DNA of 64,000 nt from Clarkia xantiana subsp. parviflora (taxonomy: Eukaryota > Streptophyta > Magnoliopsida > Myrtales > Onagraceae), in the NCBI GenBank assembly GCA_036873135.1, contig JAPTYO010000015.1, positions 5,478,839-5,542,838 of the forward strand, read 5' to 3'. The translations under genes and the position numbers were made by a program. Shown here piece by piece: positions 46,152 through 58,388 of the stretch (position 1 is the first letter of the stretch; the number at the start of each line of letters is the position of its first letter). The notes below the pieces were generated by a model. That model made no database searches, was not told the DNA's origin, and worked only from the letters and a program-made list of their open reading frames with translations.

Positions 46152-46496
46152 TATCTATATAATTTGCCAATAAGATCGAGATTAATTAGCCAATTTGCTG
46201 ATCCAGATACTGGTAGAATTGGACTAATTCCAGATTCCAACCCCGCGGTTTTTCCTTATAATCTAATGTCGATTGCTCATTTCAACTCTACTTCTATACA
46301 GTTCTTGATTTGAGTTCCCCTTTTCTTAAGGGTGTTTTTTTTCATCTCACTCGTATGGATAAGAGCTCACAAGCTATTACGTGAGATAGAATTCGGAATG
46401 TAAAAGAATCAACAAAGGGAATTGAGGGGAAAAAATTATGTACTCCAACAAACACTATTTTGGGCGGTTCGCTGGAGGAGTTCATCTGCAAGTAAG
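46152..46496. other. Unassigned AT-rich sequence
   Basis: Between the probable Helitron and the copia F LTR. I see no gene, repeat or element end. Confidence 0.4.
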
Positions 46497-46739
46497 TGTT
46501 AGCTAGTTAGAAGCTTGGTGGTCAAGTTAGCTTATTAATTTGCTCAGTTAAATAAAATCTTGTTTATTTAGGAAGATCTGTAACGTTCCTATTAGTTAGA
46601 GAGGAGTTAGGCACCATCTTAGAATCAGTTTTTATTGTTTATCCTTTTTGTAACATGGCTATAAAAGCCTTAGTATTCTGTTAAATGGACTATCGAGTTC
46701 AGCTCTAAATTTCCAGTTCTATAGCTCTGTTATTAAAAA
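46497..46739 (+). repeat. 5' LTR of copia F (probable)
   Basis: Begins TGTTAGCTAGTTAG and has a TATA box (TATAAAAG, 46660-46667) with transcription toward the primer site. Its 3' end is poorly defined (TTATTAAAAA in place of CA). The right LTR is not in the window. Confidence 0.5.
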
Positions 46740-46752
46740 TTGGTATCAGAGT
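46740..46752 (+). promoter_or_regulatory. Primer-binding site of copia F
   Basis: TTGGTATCAGAG matches the initiator Met tRNA complement used by copia elements and fixes plus orientation. Confidence 0.85.
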
Positions 46753-46796
46753 TGGTCGGTCAGTTACGATTTGTGAGAGAGACACATGAGGTGTAA

Positions 46797-49054
46797 GGAT
46801 AATGACGAGTGTGAGAGAATAAATGCTTACCATTCCTACATATGATGGAGATTATGATTATTGGGACATGCTGATGGAGAATTTACTCTAATCGATGGAG
46901 CTATGGGATTTGACAGATTTTTGAATTCCCGAGTATCCAAGAGGAACCATTCTCAATGGCTAGCAGAGGGAGGAGATAAAAGCACTTCAAATTAAGGATC
47001 TCAAAGTAAAGAATTTTCTGTTTACTGTAATCGATAAGTCGATAATGAAGAAGGTCGTGCAGAAGAACACATCAAAGGAGTTGTGGGACTTCATGTTGAG
47101 GAAAAATCAGGTCAATGAAAGAGTGGTGAGGTCTCGGTTGAATCGATTGAGACGAGACTTCAAGATTTTGGAGATGAAGAAAGGAGAGGGCATTGCAGAT
47201 TACTTCGGTTGCCTACGACTTAAGGAGAACAGATTTCTGATGTTAAGGTAATCGAAAAAATCCTGCGTACCTTAACTGATGACTTTAATTACATTTTCCT
47301 TCAATTACATTGTCTGTGCAATTGAATAATCGAAAGATATCAATACTCTTTCAGTTGATGCTCTACAATCATCCCTTCTTTGTAATGAATTCAAGCTAAC
47401 GAGGAACAAGCCAAATGAGGATCAAGCTCTTAAGATAGTGGTGGAAAAGGAAGAGTATCTCTGCGAGGAAGAGGAAGAAGTGGTGGTCTAGGAAGATGGG
47501 CCTTCAACAAGCCTCTAATAGAATGCTTCAAGTGTCACAAATCAGGGCACTTTCAGTATGAGTGTCCTGGATGGGAAAGGCGGGCCAATTATGAAGAAAC
47601 TTCTGAGCAAGGAGACGGGGATGATGGGGATGAAGAAATCTTGTTGATGGCTCATATGAAGGACCAGACACAGAGTACGGAAGAAGTTTGGTATGTAGAC
47701 TCAGGTACTCTAATCACATGACTGGGAACCAGAAATGGTTTACCAATCTAAATTAAGGGTATCAATCAAGTGTTAAGCTGGGAAACAACACAAGGATGAA
47801 TGTAATAGGGGAGGGAGACATCAAGATGCAAGTTGGAAAGCAGTCACAGGTCATTAAGCAAGTGTAATATGTACCTAAGCTAAAAAAAACTTATTAAGTG
47901 TGGGGCAGCTCCAAGGAAATGGCCTGGCAGTCCTGATGAATAATGATAAATGTAAAATATATCATCCAACTAAGGGACTTGTCTTGTAGTCAGAGATGAC
48001 AGGGAATAAGATGTTCATCCTAAGAGCCACCATCTATCACGAATGAATGAAGTCTCTGCAGACTGCTACGTATGATACATCTAATTTTTGGCATAATAGA
48101 TTTTCTCATACCAGCTTCTCGGATTTTTTGAATCTAACAGATAAAGAGCTAGTGAAGGGTCTTCCAAAGATAAATAAGCCAAATTTAGTATGTACCATCT
48201 TTCAGATAAGGAAGCAGCACAGAGAACCCGTTCCTCATCAAAACAACTGGAGGGCTAACATGAGACTTCAATTGGTGCATGCTGACTTGTGTGGGCCAAT
48301 AAAACCCACTTCAAACAGCTACAAGAGGTACCTTGCCACTTTCATAGACGATTTCAGTAGAAAATATGGATTACTTCATGCATAAGAAATCAGAGACATT
48401 TGAATTCTTCAAAAGATTCAAAATTCAAGTTGAGAGTTAAACTGGAGAAAAAAATGGTTGTCTTAGAACTGGTCGAAATGGAGACTTTTGCTCAGATGAT
48501 TTCAATCATTTTTCCAGCAGGAAAGGAATGTTAAGGCAACTCACAGTGGCCTACACACCCCTACAAAATGGAGTGGCAGAGAGGAGGAACAGGAGCATGA
48601 TGGACCTTGTTCGATGCTTGCTAGCTGAGTCCAAAATGCCAAAAATATTTTGGGAGAAGCTTCAAACTAGGCTGCCTATGTGATGAACATGAGATCTACT
48701 AATGCCTTGTTGGAGAAAACACAAGAGGAAGCATCGAGTGGTTACAAATCTTCATTCCAGCATCTCAAGGTATTTGTGTGCCTTGCCCACGTACATGTAC
48801 CTGATCAGAAAATGACCAAGCTTTAAGAAAAAAAAAAGCAGCACATGTATCTTCGCTAGTCTAAATGAAGGAACTAAGGCATATAGAATCTATGACCTAA
48901 GAACTGAGAAGATCACTATGAGTAGGGACGTAGTGTTTGAAGTAGACAAAATATAGGACTAGAATGAACAAGAGAAAGGAAAGGCAAAAGAGATTCACAT
49001 CCGGAATGAAAGTGAATAAGTAACTCCACTAATTGCAATGTACACAATTGTTGA
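46797..49054 (+). pseudogene. Copia F gag-pol, degenerate and cut by element C
   Basis: Plus-strand fragments in order: gag (47045-47251: SKELWDFMLRKNQVNERVVR, LEMKKGEGIADYF), a CCHC knuckle (CFKCHKSGHFQYEC, 47524-47565), protease (WYVDSGT near 47690), integrase zinc-finger region (48047-48385: FWHNRFSHTSF; the final Cys pair reads CTIF, so one Cys is lost), HADLCGPI and FIDDFSR (first catalytic Asp), then YTPLQNGVAERRNR (48550-48590) and the start of the C-terminal domain. Many stops and frameshifts. RT lies beyond the C insertion and is not visible. Confidence 0.85.
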
Positions 49055-49706
49055 TGTTGGATCACGGTTGGAACTCCGGCACGTTCTTGACGGAAGTCTG
49101 AACTCCTTTGCTCCAAGTAATCCTGCAAGAAGGGGATAGACCGGGCGGTGACCCAGAATCCCTCTTTGATGCTTAAATGAGTATCTCGATGTAGGCAAGC
49201 AAGTATGAGTATGTGAATGTCAATGTGTCAATCCTGAGGTAACTCCTTCATTTATATAGGGAGGAGTTACCCTAGTTACCTGTTGCGGTAACTGCTGGGG
49301 GCAGTTAACCCACGTACCGTTTATCTCGGCCACTTGCCCACGTTCCGTCTTTTCGGGCCACTTCCCCACTATGTTGATAGTGGGCGTGTTTCTCGGCCTC
49401 ATTCTCTGATGGCAAGTCCCGACGGATGTCGGGGACTCCAGAGTTGTCTCCTTTGGTCACCGCTCGGGGCCCCTCGTCATCGGGACAGGGCCAGCATTCT
49501 TAGGGATTCAATGTCGGGGCCTACTCAAAGGCATATCATCGGGGCCTACTTAAAGGCATATCATCGGGGGCATTCAGCTCATATGTCGGGTCCGACTTTG
49601 TCGGGACCCCACGTGTTGGTCTTCTAAGCCTCTTTTGAGGCCCAGTGGGCCTACTTCGCCGTTTAGTCGTCGTTAATGGGCCTAACGGCTATATCGAAAC
49701 CCATCA
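49055..49706 (-). repeat. 3' LTR of Tat C
   Basis: 652 bp, TGTTGGATCACGG...ACCCATCA, homologous to the A LTR. Hairpin at 49141-49156. Followed by the purine tract (49707-49725, TTGCCCCCCAAGACAT on the plus strand). Confidence 0.92.
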
Positions 49707-49859
49707 TTTGCCCCCCAAGACATGAGGGACTTATAGTTCGTCGTGTCTTCCAACTCCGAACCTCCCGATATTCCGAGGATAACCACCGAATCCGAAAAGA
49801 TTTCTCGATTACTCAACTATTAAATGCGATGGGTGATGAAGCGACGGCTTGGGTGCCCG

Positions 49860-49990
49860 TGCCTGCTTTTTCTGAAAAAGCGCTTTTTAGCTGTTTTGTC
49901 GCTAGCGCCTCAACGAAGCGTTTCATCTTCAACGGTCCGGATTGCAACGTCTCTTTGGCTATCCTCTCTCCTATAAAACCCCAAATCTTT
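49860..49990 (+). promoter_or_regulatory. Promoter of the antisense gene in Tat C
   Basis: TATAAAA at 49972-49978; TTTCTGAAAAAGCG at 49868-49881; CGTTTCATCTTCAACGGTC ending near 49937. Motif order and spacing match A (50 bp in A and 53 bp in C from the start of the second motif to TATA). Confidence 0.6.
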
Positions 49991-50126
49991 GCACTATTCA
50001 GTTCTCCTCCACCGTTTCATCCTCTTGTGATTTCAAAAGCTCAAGCTCTCCTTTCTAATTTCCGATCAGCACTCCGGCAGCCAGGATCTCCGGCCATCAA
50101 GATCATCTTCTCTTCTCCGCTTCAAC

Positions 50127-53006
50127 ATGTCTGGTAAGATTTCTCCTCCGATTCTGAAGAAACTGTTAGCATAGTTTTTCTTTTATCTTGATCAACTTAC
50201 CCGGATTTTTCCAAGAATCAACTGTGCCTTTTCTTGCTCTGATCATTTTCCAGACGGTAAATCCAGTTCCGGGGGGAGAAAGCCCTTCAAGTTTGATTAT
50301 GCTTGTAATGAGATTTCAGAAACCGCCTATAATGCAGCTCTCCGGGAAGGATGTATTACTTCCACCTGGGAGCCTCGCTTCCCCTTTCCTCGTCCTCGCA
50401 TCCCGGGTGACCCTGTGGTCACTCGTCCCCGGGAAGGGGAGGTATTTGTCTCCGCTGGGCAAATATTGGCAGGGATCCGATTCCCTTTCTGCGGGGATCT
50501 GGTCGAGATGTGTGAATATTAAAAAACACATCCGACTACCTTTTCCCCCCATGCTATCCGTGTGTGGATCGCCTTCCATGTCCTTTTCCTCCGCCAACAG
50601 TGGACCTATAGCCTCCGACTTTTTCGGACCTTCTATGGCATGAAGTGCAATGATGCCGGGGTCTGTGCCTTCTACCCGCGGATGCCTAAATGGAGCAAAG
50701 CGCAGCTTTCCCGATACAGCTGGAATGGCGACCCCTGGAAGGTCGCTAAAGGTCGGGGGCTTATCACTGACTCGGGGCCCGACAACAGTGGCTGGAGGCA
50801 GAGTTACTTCTTCATCCGGAACAGCTCCATTCTGTGGCCCCGATGGGAGGTTGGGGCAGACCCTCCTCCCGCTTTTCACACTTACTCCGAGGAGGATTTC
50901 CAAATTTCCATTGCATCCAACTCTATCGCTGGGGGGATTCTTTTGCTCCCCTCGATGCCAACTCCATCGGGGAGCGGGATCTGGTTCTGACCGGGATCCG
51001 ACTCCTTGATGTTGCCTCCGGGGGTCAACTCTTCGACGGCCCTTCCAACCTCGTTCCTTGGGTAATATTCTGATTGCACTTTCGTTTTCGTTTTTGCAGC
51101 TAAGAAGGTATCATTGCTGACCAATATCGTGCTTAAGCAGGCGGAGACCGATGCTGTCCAACGCCCTGCGAGGAAGAGGAAGTCCTCGAAGCGGGCTGCC
51201 TCCTCATCGGCACCTCCAACTTCGGAGCAGGTCAAGCGGGCCCGGGTGGAGAAGATGGAGCAGATCTTCAACACCCAAACTCCCGAAGAAGGTAAGCAGC
51301 TCCGATTAGCAATCCGATTATACAGAGAACGTATTCCCAAGGAGTTAATCCCCTCCGATAAGAAAGCCAGAATCGAAGGAATCAACCGTATCCTGCAAGG
51401 AGAGACTCCCCGCATCCTCAAAGCGGGTTATTACAATTATTACGGGAAGGACCAGTATCTCTCCCGTCGCGTCATTTGGTGTAAGGATCCCGATCAACTT
51501 CCTGATTATCTTTCTGAAGCTTCTCATCCTCCAGCTGCAGGTCAATCGGGAGCTGGAGCTTCAGCAGGGGCGCCACCCTCCGACGCCCACGTCGGAGAGC
51601 CCCTTCTTTCACTTCCTGCCCCGGGAGGATCGGGGACTGAAGATGCCCCGACGGACGGTCAGTTCCGTCGGGTGGTTGACCTGGACGTTTCTCACTCTTC
51701 TGAGGAGGTGAGCGAGGGTCAGCCCCTGGTTCGTCGTCGGGGGGTGAGGCAGACCCCACTGGAATCGACACCCGAAGGGTTGCCTCCATCTTCCTCGGCA
51801 CAACAGCATTCGCCGGTCTTGAGCCTGACTCCTGAAGGGACGATGGGTTCTCACGGAGGCGCGCACCTCCGACACTCAGGTCATCCCTCCTCCTCTCCCC
51901 TTAGACGGGAGCTTCTATCAGCTTTACACTCCCGACCAGGCAGCGGCTCCCTGGACCCCGATCGAGTCATTGCGGGGGGTCCCGCTGCGTCGGGACAATA
52001 TATCACCGGAACTGGGTCTGCACCTGCTGGCAGGTTCAGTTCCGCCGTCTATGAAGGTTTCACTCTCCTTGGCTCGAGAGGTCATCCACGCGGACAATCG
52101 CGATATGGCCGTTCGTCGTGTGGAGGTAAGGCTTCCTGTTTTTACACTTAGTATATAATGTAAAATATTCTCATGTACTAACCTCTTCCCTTCTTTTCCA
52201 CAGGAAATGGCGGACCAGCACCGCTGTTTCGGGTACATCCTGGCCCTGGAGGAGGCCCTGGAGCAGGAGCGAGCAAAGGCGGCTCCCGAGGTCTTGGCCA
52301 AGCTCAAGGAGGATCTGGCTGCCTCCGAATCGTCGAGGGGTAAGTTGGTTAAGGAGCAGGCCCTCCTTAACCAGAAGACTCGGGACCTCCTGAGGCAGGT
52401 CCACGACTTTGAGCGGTTGCTGAAGCAGGAGCGACAAAAGCTCAATGAAGAGCAGCAGGGGCGGGCGGAGGATCAGGACAGGCTTGTCCTCGAGAAGAAG
52501 GCCCTTGAGGACGCCAAGGCGGGGCTGGAGGCTGAGAAGGTCCTTCTCACCAACCGGTCCCAACAGATGGAGCGGGAGATTGCCGAGTTCCCCGCCAAGC
52601 TGGCTGAAGCTGAGGCCAAGTGGACGCGGTGAAGTTCTGTACGGCGGAGGTGGAGACCACCTTGCTTAATGCTGTCGAGGAGCTCCATCTGGAGTATGGT
52701 GGTGCCATCGACTTCACCAAGTCTCAGACTCTCGCCCCCTTCGTGGAGAGGTATTTCAACCTTTCCGAAGAGAGCGATGGGGCCAACACCCCCGAGGGGA
52801 CTGCGGGTGCTGAAGGCACGGTCGAGCCTGCAAGTGCAGACCTCCCGACTACTGATCCCCCGATGATCGACCCTTCACCGGCTGACTTCCAAGAGTACGA
52901 TCCTCCCGCGGCCAATCTTCCAGGATCCGATCCTCCGACCGCGGAGCCTTCTGCCACAGACCTCGTGGACCCTGCTCCCCTCGACGCTGCCAAGGATCAA
53001 GCTTAG
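50127..53006 (+). pseudogene. Antisense gene of Tat C: gypsy-type transposon domain plus coiled coil, spliced
   Basis: ATG at 50127 opens a 7-base coding exon (ATGTCTG) ended by GTAAGA; the phase-1 intron 50134-50253 ends CCAG. The main exon carries the same domain as A (ALREGCITSTWEPRF, WTYSLRLFRTFYGMKCNDAG, YFFIRNSSILWPRWE). A short intron-like gap is at 51062-51104, then a Lys/Arg-rich stretch (RKRKSSKRAASSSA). The phase-0 intron 52126-52203 (GTAAGG...CACAG) precedes a coiled coil (LALEEALEQERAKAA onward) and a Pro/Asp/Ala tail. Defects: TAA near 50521, frameshifts near 50898, between 51500 and 51970, and near 52620. Function unknown. Confidence 0.78.
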
Positions 53007-53084
53007 TCTCTTTATTTTCGAATCCTTGTAATTTCCTTCTTTTGTCACGAACCTTTCAGGATTTTATAATATCAATCCCTTTTG

Positions 53085-53575
53085 GTTCCGATTATCGCTA
53101 TACCACTTAAGGTGAATTACCTACGCCACTTAAGGCGATTTGATCATACCACTTAGAGTGATTCGATACGTCGCTTAAGACATTTTTCCCGGACCACTTA
53201 AGGCGATTTAATCGTACTGCTGCCACTTAAGGCAATCACACCACTTAAGGTAATTTAATCACACCCCTTAAGGTGATTTAATCACACCACTTAAGGCGAT
53301 TTAAGCACACCACTTAAGGCGATTTATCCATGCCACTTAAGGCGAAACTACGCCACTTAAGGCGGAACCACGCCACTTAAGGCGATTTAGCTACACCACT
53401 TAAGGTAATTTAATCACACCCCTTAATGTGATTTAATCACACCACTTAAGGCGATTTAAGCACACCAATTAAGGCGATTTATCCATGCCACTTAAGGCGA
53501 AACTACGCCACTTAAGGCGGAACCACGCCACTTAAGGCGATTTAATCATACTTAGAATGATGAATCTAAGCACAA
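53085..53575. repeat. Tandem array of Tat C with 155-bp higher-order unit
   Basis: About twenty 21-26-bp monomers with the core CCACTTAAGGCGATTTAATC. The block starting at 53238 repeats at 53393 with the same order of monomer variants, giving a 155-bp higher-order repeat in two copies. Confidence 0.93.
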
Positions 53576-53634
53576 TCTGGTCGGAAGCAGCCTCCTTATT
53601 CATTGATGGCCTAAAACCTGTTTACATCAAATTA

Positions 53635-53775
53635 AAACGATAAACAACTTGCACCACTGAAGGCGACTTCGATAAACAACTTGCACCACTGAAGGCGACT
53701 TCGATTAACAACTTGCACCACTGAAGGCGACTTCGATAAACAACTTGCACCACTGAAGGCGACTTAATATCAAGC
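53635..53775. repeat. Second short array in Tat C
   Basis: Four copies of a 33-bp unit, GATAAACAACTTGCACCACT then GAAGGCGACTTC, just downstream of the pol stop. A has one such unit at the same place (near 14307-14335), so the array grew in C. Confidence 0.9.
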
Positions 53776-56700
53776 ATAACATTTCTTCAAGTGTTCGCCA
53801 CTAAAAGAGTGCTTCAACACATTGCCATCGAGGTCTTCCAACTTATACGCGTTTCGGGCTGGAATCCCCACGACCTTATAAAGTCCTTCCCATTTTGGTG
53901 ACATCTTGTTGATCCGATCCAAAAGGGTAAATTCGTTCCGACGCCAGACCAGTTCCCTGACAAAGAATTGTCGCGACTTGACTCGTCAATTATAATATCG
54001 AGTCGTTGCCAAGCGCATCCAAGCCTGGACCTCCTCGGCATTCCGCCTCTTCTCTTCGACCAAGTCCAAGTCCAGACGCCTCATTTCATCATTCGACAGA
54101 GGTTCGTAATACCTCATCCGATGGTATGCAACAGCTATTTCGACGGAGCAACTGCTTCCGTGCCATAGACAAGGCCAAACGGAGTCTCCCCAGTCGACCG
54201 TTTGGGCATTGTTCTAACAGCCCAAAGCACGTTTTCCAGTTCGTCCAGCCATTTTCCCTTCAAGCGTGGACCCTCTTCTTCAGGCCATCCATCACGATCT
54301 TGTTGGCTGACTCCACATGTCCATTGGTTTGAGCATGATGGACAGAGGTTGTCCGATTCTCAATTTTCAGTTCCTCCAGGTACTCCTTCCATTGGGCCCC
54401 GTTAAACGGAGGGTCGTTATCGCTGATCAATACCTTGGGGATCCCGTATCGGGATATGATATGGGTCTGAAGGAATTTGAGGATATGGTTCCCCGTTGTC
54501 TTGGCCAATGGTTTAGCCTCTATCCACTTTGAGAAATAATCAATAGCTAAATTAAATATCGGCACTGACCTTTTGCAACTGGAAGGGGTCCCACCAAATC
54601 GATCCCCCATTGCACGAAGGGCCAAGCACTCTTGATGGACATCATGTCGGCAGCTGGAGCCACGATATTCGGGGCATACCTCTGGCAGGCGTCACAAGAT
54701 CGGACTAACATCGTTGCCTCCTTGTTCATCGAGGGCCAATAATAGCCCAGGTTCAGTACTTTCCTCACGATGGATCGGGCACCTTCATGACAAGCCAAAT
54801 ATCCTTCGTGCACCTCCCTAAGGATCCGATGTGTGTCGGGCTTAGCCACACATTTCAAGTAAGGAGTTAAATACCCCTTTTTATACAGCTGGTTGTCCAC
54901 CATCACATAATTGACCGCGATTCGGCGTAATTTGCTGGCTGCTACTTCATCATCGGGGGCTGCCCCCGTAGTCAGGTACGCGACTATCGGGGTCATCCAA
55001 GTGGGCTCCTCCGATCCGATCTCGATGGCACATACCTACGATTGATCGATGGTTGACAGGATCACTTTCTCAAAGAAGTGCACCTTCCGACTTTCATCGA
55101 GGGGTGCCCCCAAGGCGAACTTGCTCAGGGCATCTGCTTCCACGTTATCCTCCCTCGGGATCGCCTCAATATCGAAGCTCTTGAAACTCTCCTTCAAGGT
55201 TTGCACCTCCCGAAGGTACTTTTTCATCATCGGGCTCTTTGCTTCGTATCGCCCCTGGACTTGATTCACAATCAGGCTAGCATCGCACTTCACCATTAAG
55301 TGACCAACTCCCGTGCCTTTGGCAATCTTGAGGCCGGTGATGAGAGCCTCATATTCAGCTTCATTGTTGGTGGCCCTAAATGTCAAGGCCAAGGCATATC
55401 AGAGGGGCTCGCCTCCACCTGGCGGTATCAGTACAAACCTTGCTCCCGGTCCTTCTGAATTTGAGGAGCCATCGGTGTACATCTCCCAAATGTCTTTGTT
55501 ATCGGGCTGTTCCGACTGTTCTGCTATCGGGACTTCCATGGTTGCCCCCTCTACAGGGCCCGCTTCTTCTAGATCGGGGGCTGTAGACTCTGCTATGAAA
55601 TCCGCCAACGCCTGGCCCTTAATAGCCGTTCTCGGAGCAAAGTGAATGCGGAACTCACTAAGCTTGACTGCCCATTTCACTAATCTCCTCGACGCATTAG
55701 GTCGGTTCAAAAAATGTTTCAACGGCTGATTCGTCAAAACAGTAATCTCATGCGCATGGAAGTAAGGTCTCAGCTTCCGAGCAGTAACAATCAACGCATA
55801 AAGATACTTCTCAACGACGGGATAGTTTATTTAAGACTTGGCGAGTGCCTTGCTTACATAATAGACGGGGACTTGGTTACCCTCTACGACTTTCACTAAG
55901 ACAGAGCTAACAGCAAATTCAGAAACAGCCAAATACAGATAGAGTGGCTCGCCTGGAATGGGCTTCGCCAATGGCGGGAGGGTGCGGAGGTGCTGCTTGA
56001 GTGCCTGGAACGCCTCTTCGCACTTGGCAGTCCACTCAAACTTATTGTTGGCCCTCAGCACTTCAAAGAACGGCATGGATCGATCACTTGCTTTGGAAAG
56101 AAAGCGATTCATCGCGGCCAATCGGCCATTCAACACCTGCACCTCCCGATGGTTCGTCGGGGACTTCATCTCCTCGATTGCCTTCAGCTTCTCAGGGTTC
56201 ACCTCGATTCCCCTCTGGCTCACCATGAAGCCCAAAAACTTCCCTGAATGCACTCCGAAGGCACACTTGGTCGGTTTCAAGCGAACTTGATGAAGCCTCA
56301 TCCGCTCAACGCGGTGGCCAAGTTGTGAACATGATCCTCGGCATGTCGGTACTTCACCGGCATATCGTCCACATAGGCCTCCATTGTTTTTCCTAGCATA
56401 TCCCCGAACAGCTTGTTCACCATCCTCTGATAAGTTGCACCTGCATTGATCAGTCCAAAAGGCATGACATCATAGTGATAGATGTCACTATCAGCATAAA
56501 AAGCGGTATGGGGGGCATCCTCATTGGACATCTCGATTTGGTTGTAGCTGGAGTAGGCATCCATAAAGCTCATCAACTCATGTCCCGATGTGGCATCCAC
56601 CAGCTGGTCGATCCTTGGGAGCGGATAGCAATCCTTCGGGCATGCTTTGTTTAGGTCGCGGAAATCAACGCACATCCGCCACTTGCCATTGCTCTTCTTC

Positions 56701-56792
56701 ACCAGGACCGGGTTTGCGACCCAGGTCTGGAATCGGAGCTCCTTAATAAATCCAGCATCGAGCAACCTGCCCACCTCTTGCTGGATCGCGAT
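53776..56792 (-). pseudogene. Pol of Tat C: RT, both RNase H domains and integrase, frameshifted
   Basis: Seven minus-strand pieces cover the A polyprotein from its C-terminus to the RT start: 56298-56774 (FMDAYSSY; YVDD intact), 55831-56301 (RT end), 55399-55794 (RNase H, then WEMYTDGSS), 55036-55392 (archaeal-type RNase H), 54547-54996 (integrase zinc finger), 54260-54625 (ISDNDPPF; the usual Gly after DN is Asp) and 53814-54041 (integrase C-terminus). Breaks near 56300, 55820, 55400, 55030, 54550 and 54255 make it non-functional. Confidence 0.92.
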
Positions 56793-57524
56793 TGATGGGT
56801 TCCGATGTAATCGTTAACCCCGTTAACAGTCAATAGACGGCGAGTAAGTCTAGTGGGCCTCGTGAAAGGCCGGGAAGGCCCAAAAGCCCAGTACGAAGGG
56901 TTCCGACCCTAGCGGTCCCGATATACGAGCTGAATGCTCCCGATAAGAAGCCTCTGAGTAGGCCCCGATATGCCTTAGTAAAGGCCCCGATTATAAAGCC
57001 CCGCGGAGGCTGGACCTGTCTCATGAGACAAAGGGTCCTAAGTGGTGACCTAGAATGAGATAACTCTGGAGTCCCCGACAGGAGTTGGGACTCGTGATCA
57101 GAGGATAAGACCGAGAAACCCGCCTACGAGATAGAGTAGTGGGGAGACGGTTAAAGATATAGATAACCTCCCCCGAGATACGCAGGGCGTGCCCGAGATA
57201 CTCGGAGAATGGGCAAGATACGCGGAGCGTGGGGCGAGATATACGGAATCCCGAACGAGATATGCGGAATCATGAGTACAACGGCCAGTCACAGGTAACT
57301 GAGTAACTTCCCCTCCTATATAAAGGAGGAAGTTACCTCAGAAAACCATTCTCGAATACGAACTTAGACTATTGCTTACCACCCCATTGATCACATACTC
57401 ATTTAAGCATCAGAGAGGGATTCTGGGTCACCACCCAGGTCATCCCCTTTTGCAGGATTACGCGGAGCCCAGGAGTTCGAGCTTTCCGTCAAGAACGTAA
57501 CGGAGCTTCGCCCGTGATCCAACA
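56793..57524 (+). repeat. LTR of Tat element D, plus orientation
   Basis: 732 bp from TGATGGGTTCCGATG to GATCCAACA, the reverse orientation of the A and C LTRs. Promoter TATATAAAG at 57317-57325; hairpin at 57423-57438. It lies in the RT region of C; the five bases before it, GCGAT (56788-56792), are the expected target. It is followed at once by a primer site, so it is a 5' LTR and not a solo LTR. Confidence 0.93.
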
Positions 57525-57531
57525 TTGGCGC
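57525..57531 (+). promoter_or_regulatory. Start of the primer-binding site of D, cut by E
   Basis: TTGGCGC, the first bases of the TTGGCGCCGTC site seen in A, B and D relatives. Element E begins at the next base. Confidence 0.8.
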
Positions 57532-58388
57532 TGTTAAGTTATGGGATCTAGGTCAACGGGGTGTCAGCTTTGATCTCACTCCTTACGGGGGATATGTGTG
57601 ATCCGATGTTCCTGAGCTGCTCTGCCTTAGTCTATCTTCTCCTTTCCTTCCTTCATCTGCTCCTTCTCTCCTTCTACCCTGCAGAAGGGGCAATACCAGA
57701 CACGGAGGAGGGGGGGTGGTGCCTGGTGAACCCTCTCCGATGCCTAAGTCAGTACTTTTCTAGAGAGATAAAGCTAGAGAGATGTCAGAGCTAAAATGTC
57801 CAAATGGCCAAGATGATCAAATGAGATGTGTAGGTGGGGTATTTATAGGCAACGGTGTCATTAAGGTGGCTTAATGACATCGTTAGCCTTTAAACACAAT
57901 TAATTAACCTTTAAGCACATAATTAAGACCTTAGGATTCGGAGGAGGTAGGCGGAGTGGACCGAGCATGGGAGTCCGAAAATGGTGTCGGGGCCCTTGGG
58001 GGGGGAGAAATCCGACCCCCAAGGGTAGGGGTTGGGTGAGGACACCCAACCCCTCCTAGGGAGGGTGGGGTTGGCCAACCCCATCCCTCCTAGGAGGGAT
58101 CGGGTTGGCCGACCCGATCTCTCCTAGGAGAGATCGGGTTGGCCGACCCGATCTCTCCTAGGAGAGATCGGGTTGGCCAACCCGATCTCCCCTAGGGGAG
58201 GTCGGGTGTGGCCACCCAACCTCACCTAGGTGAGTTCGCCTCTGTCGGACGGTCGCTTCGGCCCCGTCCGAGCCGTCGATGTTCTCGCGAAGTGTCCGGG
58301 TTGAAGTTTCGATTTATAATCATAAATGGGACGATAAAAATACAACGGTTTGGAAGTCAACGGGTTCAAATTGGGCGTATATCCATCA
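57532..58388 (-). repeat. 3' LTR of element E
   Basis: 857 bp: shorter than B's LTRs because the 24-bp array is absent and the 34-bp palindrome array (58025-58225) has about five units. Hairpin 57696-57726; minus-strand TATAAATA at 57840-57847. Confidence 0.93.
58025..58225. repeat. 34-bp palindromic array in LTR E
   Basis: Same palindromic units as in B (CTCTCCTAGGAGAG with ATCGGGTTGGCCGACCCGAT). The TTGGCC form predominates, whereas B has mainly TTGGTCCA units. Confidence 0.92.

Larger units (their letters stand above)
49055..56792 (-). mobile_element. Tat element 'C', left part (interrupted by D)
   Basis: Left LTR 49055-49706 (3' LTR in element sense), purine tract, antisense gene, tandem repeats, then pol on the minus strand from integrase back to RT, stopping at 56792 where element D begins. 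Same layout as A but more diverged. It lies in copia F; the possible 5-bp target is GTTGA (49050-49054), unconfirmed because the right end is outside the window. Confidence 0.92.

Noticed and set aside
56793..57524. Solo LTR
   Set aside because: A primer-binding site follows directly, so this is a 5' LTR of an element split by E.
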